DNA of 64,000 bases from NCBI RefSeq assembly GCF_020881035.1, contig NZ_JAJITC010000016.1:62001-126000 (forward strand), given 5' to 3'. The notes under the pieces were generated by a model that was not told where the DNA came from, ran no database searches, and worked only from the letters and a program-made list of their open reading frames with translations. The position numbers were made by a program, and so were the translations under genes. The stretch's first letter is position 1, and every line of letters begins with the position of its first letter. Origin of the DNA: Paraburkholderia translucens. Lineage in GTDB: Bacteria > Pseudomonadota > Gammaproteobacteria > Burkholderiales > Burkholderiaceae. Positions 60,789-64,000 of the stretch are shown piece by piece.

Positions 60789-61766
60789 TTACTTGTCGAG
60801 ACCTGCCGGCGGCCAGTTTTCGAGCTTCATGCCGAGAGTCAGACCACGGGATGCCAGAACTTCCTTGATCTCATTCAGGGACTTGCGGCCCAGATTCGGC
60901 GTCTTGAGCAGTTCGTTCTCGGTACGCTGGATCAGGTCGCCGATGTAGTAGATGTTCTCGGCCTTCAGGCAGTTCGCGGAACGAACTGTCAGCTCGAGAT
61001 CGTCGACCGGGCGCAGCAGGATCGGATCGATCTGCGGTGCGCGCGACGGCGCTTCCGCCGCTGCTTCGGTACCTTCCAGCGCCGCGAATACCGACAGCTG
61101 ATCGACCAGAATGCGCGCCGATTGACGAATCGCTTCCTCCGGCGAAATCACGCCGTTTGTTTCGATGTTCATCACGAGCTTGTCGAGGTCGGTGCGCTGC
61201 TCAACACGAGCGCTTTCGACTGCGTAGCTCACGCGACGAACCGGCGAGAATGATGCGTCCAGCACGATCCGGCCGATGATCTTGGCCGACTCTTCGCCGT
61301 AACGACGCACATTGCCCGGCACATAGCCCCGGCCCTTTTCGATCTTGATCTGCACGTCGAGCTTACCGCCCTTCGACAGATGCGCAATCACGTGATCCGG
61401 GTTGATGACCTCGCAATCGTGTGCGAGCTCGATATCGCCGGCGGTGACTACGCCTTCGCCTTCCTTGCGGAGCATAACCGTCACTTCGTCACGGTTATGC
61501 AGCTTGAAGACGACGCCCTTCAGGTTCAACAACAGGTTGACCACATCCTCTTGCACACCGTCGAGCGTCGAATACTCATGCACGACGCCTGCAATCGTCA
61601 CTTCAGTCGGCGCGTAGCCCACCATCGACGACAACAGCACGCGCCGAAGCGCGTTACCCAAGGTGTGGCCATAACCGCGCTCAAACGGTTCCATGACCAC
61701 TTTCGCGTGGCTCTCGCCAAGCGATTCAACTGCGATGATCTTGGGCTTCAACAAACTGGTTTGCAT
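60789..61766 (-). CDS. rpoA: RNA polymerase alpha subunit
   Basis: Scaffold for polymerase assembly and target of activators. The 325-residue protein has the N-terminal dimerisation domain (PFERGYGHTLGNALRRVLLS, EDVVNLLLNLKGV), a linker near 235-250 and the C-terminal domain (SANCLKAENIYYIGDLIQRT, LLKTPNLGRKSLNEIKEVLA) that contacts UP elements. Family length and order are normal. It follows rpsD by 124 bases. Confidence 0.99.
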   Translation of the reverse strand: MQTSLLKPKIIAVESLGESHAKVVMEPFERGYGHTLGNALRRVLLSSMVGYAPTEVTIAGVVHEYSTLDGVQEDVVNLLLNLKGVVFKLHNRDEVTVMLRKEGEGVVTAGDIELAHDCEVINPDHVIAHLSKGGKLDVQIKIEKGRGYVPGNVRRYGEESAKIIGRIVLDASFSPVRRVSYAVESARVEQRTDLDKLVMNIETNGVISPEEAIRQSARILVDQLSVFAALEGTEAAAEAPSRAPQIDPILLRPVDDLELTVRSANCLKAENIYYIGDLIQRTENELLKTPNLGRKSLNEIKEVLASRGLTLGMKLENWPPAGLDK

Positions 61767-61890
61767 AGGTTTTCCTTTTCAATACCCTCGGCTCGTTACA
61801 CCGATAAGGCTGACCGGTCACAACCTGAAAATAAACAGCCGAGACGCCCCCTTGCGCAACGCAATTGGGGTGCCCCGGCCATCAATCCGA

Positions 61891-62514
61891 TTACCGCGAA
61901 TACAATTCGACGATCAGGCTTTCGTTGATGTCGCCAGCGATGTCGCTGCGCTCCGGCTTTTGCTTGAAGGTACCTTCGAACTTCTTCGCGTCGACCGCGA
62001 CCCAACTCGGCATGCCACCTTGTTCAGCGAGCGAGAGGGCTTCGATGATACGAGCCTGCTTGCGCTTCTGTTCGCGCACCGCGACGACGTCGCCAGCCTT
62101 CACTTGCATCGACGGAATGTTCGTCACAACGCCGTTCACCGTGATCGCCTTGTGGCCCACCAGCTGACGTGCTTCAGCGCGCGTCGAGCCGAAGCCCATG
62201 CGATACACCACGTTGTCCAGGCGCGACTCAAGCAGCTGCAGCAGATTTTCACCCGTGTTGCCCTTCAGACGGTCCGCTTCAGCGAAATAGCGACGGAACT
62301 GGCGCTCGAGGACACCGTAGATACGCTTCACTTTTTGCTTTTCGCGCAGCTGCGTGCCATAGTCGGACGTACGCGCGCCCGAGATACGGCCGTGCTGGCC
62401 CGGCTTGCTATCAAGCTTGCATTTGTCAGCGAGCGAACGACGGGCGCTCTTCAGGAAAAGGTCAGTGCCTTCACGGCGGGACAGCTTGGCCTTGGGGCCG
62501 ATATAACGTGCCAC
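61891..62514 (-). CDS. rpsD: 30S ribosomal protein S4
   Basis: Primary 16S rRNA-binding protein uS4, and in many bacteria the translational repressor of this operon. The 207-residue protein starts MARYIGPKAKLSRREGTDLF, with the S4 domain around LDNVVYRMGFGSTRAEARQL and VGHKAITVNGVVTNIPSMQV. It lacks the zinc-cysteine motif of some S4 forms. Position between rpsK and rpoA is canonical. Confidence 0.99.
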   Translation of the reverse strand: MARYIGPKAKLSRREGTDLFLKSARRSLADKCKLDSKPGQHGRISGARTSDYGTQLREKQKVKRIYGVLERQFRRYFAEADRLKGNTGENLLQLLESRLDNVVYRMGFGSTRAEARQLVGHKAITVNGVVTNIPSMQVKAGDVVAVREQKRKQARIIEALSLAEQGGMPSWVAVDAKKFEGTFKQKPERSDIAGDINESLIVELYSR

Positions 62515-62663
62515 GTTGATTCCTTCTATGATTGATCACGCGAATGCTTCCACTCGCGCTAGTCCGAACCCTTTGGGTCGAACGGTGGGCTTAGTCAATT
62601 CAGTAACGCGCGCAGCCCGCCGCCGCGCTAGGCGGCAACAGGCGCGCTCGCAAAACCGGCGTC

Positions 62664-63068
62664 TTAGATACGGCGACGCTTCGGCGGACGGCAGCCGTTA
62701 TGCGGGACCGGCGTCACGTCGGAGATCGCGGTGATCTTGATGCCAAGACCATGCAGCGCGCGCACCGCCGATTCACGGCCAGGACCGGGGCCCTTGATCC
62801 GCACTTCGAGGTTCTTCACGCCGTATTCCATCGCCACACGGCCAGCCGATTCAGCTGCGACCTGAGCCGCAAACGGGGTCGACTTTCGCGAGCCCTTGAA
62901 GCCCTGACCTCCCGACGTTGCCCAAGCAAGCGCGTTGCCTTGACGGTCGGTAATCGTGATGATGGTGTTGTTGAACGACGCGTGAACGTGAACCACGCCC
63001 TCGGCGACGTTCTTCTTGACCTTCTTGCGAACGCGTTGCGCCGCGGAGTTGTTCGAAGCCTTAGCCAT
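62664..63068 (-). CDS. rpsK: 30S ribosomal protein S11
   Basis: Small-subunit platform protein uS11. The 134-residue protein has GVVHVHASFNNTIITITDRQ, GNALAWATSGGQGFKGSRKS and the C-terminal VTPVPHNGCRPPKRRRI, all diagnostic. It follows rpsM by 28 bases; a 149-base spacer to rpsD shows no gene. Confidence 0.99.
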   Translation of the reverse strand: MAKASNNSAAQRVRKKVKKNVAEGVVHVHASFNNTIITITDRQGNALAWATSGGQGFKGSRKSTPFAAQVAAESAGRVAMEYGVKNLEVRIKGPGPGRESAVRALHGLGIKITAISDVTPVPHNGCRPPKRRRI

Positions 63069-63096
63069 TACGTTTTCCTGTAACTGTCAGTTCCGC

Positions 63097-63462
63097 TTAC
63101 TTCTTCAGCGATTGCGCTGCACGACGCGGACCCTTGCGCGTACGGGCATTCGTACGCGTGCGCTGGCCGCGCAGGGGAAGACCCTTACGATGCCGCACGC
63201 CACGATAGCAGCCGAGATCCATCAGGCGCTTGATGTTCATCGTCGTTTCACGGCGCAGATCGCCTTCCACGATGAACTTGCCGACTTCTTCACGCAGCTT
63301 TTCGAGGTCTGCGTCAGTCAGGTCTTTGACCTTCTTCGAAAATGCCACACCAGCAGCGACGCAAATGTCGCGCGAGCGCGTGCGACCGATACCATAAATA
63401 GCCGTCAGGCCGATTTCGGTATGCTGGTGATTCGGGATGTTAACCCCTGCGATACGAGCCAT
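63097..63462 (-). CDS. rpsM: 30S ribosomal protein S13
   Basis: Small-subunit head protein uS13 contacting the large subunit. The 121-residue protein starts MARIAGVNIPNHQHTEIGLT and has the family YGIGRTRSRDICVAAGV, CYRGVRHRKGLPLRGQRTRT motif and a lysine/arginine-rich tail. It lies 41 bases after rpmJ. Confidence 0.99.
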   Translation of the reverse strand: MARIAGVNIPNHQHTEIGLTAIYGIGRTRSRDICVAAGVAFSKKVKDLTDADLEKLREEVGKFIVEGDLRRETTMNIKRLMDLGCYRGVRHRKGLPLRGQRTRTNARTRKGPRRAAQSLKK

Positions 63463-63503
63463 TGTTTTTCCTCAAACAAAAAGCGCAAGCAAAAGCGCGG
63501 CGT

Positions 63504-63620
63504 TCAGCCTTGACGCTGTTTGTGGCGCGGATCAGAGCTGCAAATCACGCGCACAACGCCCTTGCGCTTGATGATCTTGCAATTGCGGCAAATGCGCTTA
63601 ACCGATGCCATCACTTTCAT
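63504..63620 (-). CDS. rpmJ: 50S ribosomal protein L36
   Basis: A 38-residue bL36: [20 protein letters not shown] then [18 protein letters not shown]. The zinc ligands CRNC and C...H are all present, so this is the zinc-binding C+ form. Start ATG is at 63620, stop TGA at 63504-63506. It lies between infA and rpsM as in most proteobacteria. Confidence 0.97.
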
Positions 63621-63640
63621 GATATTACCCTTTTTTCAAA

Positions 63641-63859
63641 TCACTTCGCCCGGAACACGATCCGCGCACGCGACAGATCGTAAGGCGTCAATTCAACCGT
63701 CACCTTGTCGCCCGGCAGAATCCGAATGTAGTGCATCCGCATCTTGCCGGATATGTGTCCCAATACGACATGGCCGTTTTCCAGCTTCACCCTGAAGGTA
63801 GCATTAGGCAGGTTCTCAATTACTTCGCCCTGCATCTGGATAACATCGTCTTTGGCCAT
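63641..63859 (-). CDS. infA: Translation initiation factor IF-1
   Basis: Small OB-fold factor binding the ribosomal A site during initiation. The 72-residue protein starts MAKDDVIQMQGEVIENLPNA and has FRVKLENGHVVLGHISGKMR and PYDLSRARIVFRAK. Its AAGGAC ribosome site overlaps the secY stop region, so it is coupled to secY. Beta- and gammaproteobacteria may have a second infA; this one is in the ribosomal operon. Confidence 0.98.
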   Translation of the reverse strand: MAKDDVIQMQGEVIENLPNATFRVKLENGHVVLGHISGKMRMHYIRILPGDKVTVELTPYDLSRARIVFRAK

Positions 63860-63867
63860 AAGTCCTT

Positions 63868-64000
63868 TCAACGCATCGGGACGCCGCCGCCTTTGAAATT
63901 AGCTTTCTTCAGCAGCGATTCATACTGTTGCGACATAACGTACGACTGCACCTGCGCCATGAAATCCATTGTGACGACGACAATGATCAGCAGCGACGTT
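63868..64000 (-). CDS. secY: Protein translocase subunit SecY, C-terminal end (partial)
   Basis: The last 43 codons of an open frame entering from beyond the window. The translation TSLLIIVVVTMDFMAQVQSY followed by VMSQQYESLLKKANFKGGG matches the final membrane helix and cytoplasmic tail of SecY. The TGA at 63868-63870 lies 8 bases before the infA ATG. The 5' part is outside the window. Confidence 0.93.
   Translation of the reverse strand, partial: TSLLIIVVVTMDFMAQVQSYVMSQQYESLLKKANFKGGGVPMR

Noticed and set aside
61847..61870. Terminator between rpsD and rpoA
   Set aside because: CCCC/GGGG and TTGCG/CGCAA can pair, but no T-run follows and rpoA must be expressed downstream.
1..64000. CRISPR array, tRNA, rRNA or prophage
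   Set aside because: No regularly spaced direct repeats, no cloverleaf or rRNA segments, and no phage or integrase genes were seen.

Overview
The window is a gene-dense, GC-rich piece of a betaproteobacterial main chromosome, most likely from Burkholderiaceae (Paraburkholderia, Burkholderia, Caballeronia or a close relative). Evidence for this is the single his cluster using a short HisG, the thi-mla-ABC-bolA-murA-his run, the Burkholderia-type 367-residue ThiE, the order pilMNOQ-aroK-aroB-dgt-(RAYT)-gltB-gltD opposite mrcA, and the end of the ribosomal alpha operon (secY-infA-rpmJ-rpsM-rpsK-rpsD-rpoA-rplQ). I see no rRNA, tRNA, CRISPR array, phage or intact insertion sequence.

Region 1 (about 1-19.7 kb) is read entirely on the minus strand. 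A TPP riboswitch with a likely promoter leads into thiO-thiS-thiG-thiE. These are followed without a clear terminator by mlaF-E-D-A-C-B (retrograde lipid transport to the inner membrane), a YadGH-like ABC exporter pair, a BolA-family gene, murA, and hisG-D-C-B-H-A-F-I-E plus a small membrane protein. Many junctions are ATGA or GTGA overlaps, so translational coupling is common.

Region 2 (19.7-27.9 kb) is more variable and partly accessory. It holds an SbmA/ABCD-type ABC transporter, a small exported protein, a 680-base stretch without a clear gene, an OmpR/EnvZ-like two-component pair, a Tat-exported lipoprotein of the IphP tyrosine phosphatase family whose catalytic Cys is Ser, and a DadA-type D-amino-acid dehydrogenase.

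Region 3 (27.9-44.6 kb) carries gltB-gltD for glutamate synthesis, with a RAYT-like transposase relative upstream that has lost its HUH histidines. It continues with an OmpW porin, a DUF883 protein, dgt, aroB, aroK and a tightly overlapped pilM-N-(O-P fusion)-Q cluster.

Region 4 (44.6-60.2 kb) has mrcA (PBP1a), cyaY, lptM, lysA, msrPQ (methionine sulfoxide repair), the System II cytochrome c genes ccsB/resB with a cytochrome c4, engB, hemB, dsbD and cutA. Redox and heme functions dominate. Between engB and hemB a minus-strand intrinsic terminator sits behind a C/U-rich stem-loop, suggesting an unannotated small RNA divergent from hemB.

Region 5 (60.2-64 kb) is the distal alpha operon from the 3' end of secY to rplQ, closed by a strong terminator.

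The best leads for something new are the small-RNA candidate upstream of hemB, the coupled leader ORF with a hairpin covering its Shine-Dalgarno between the TPP riboswitch and thiO, the HUH-less RAYT next to gltB, the PilO-PilP fusion and the Cys-to-Ser pseudophosphatase. No large novel defence or biosynthetic system was found.
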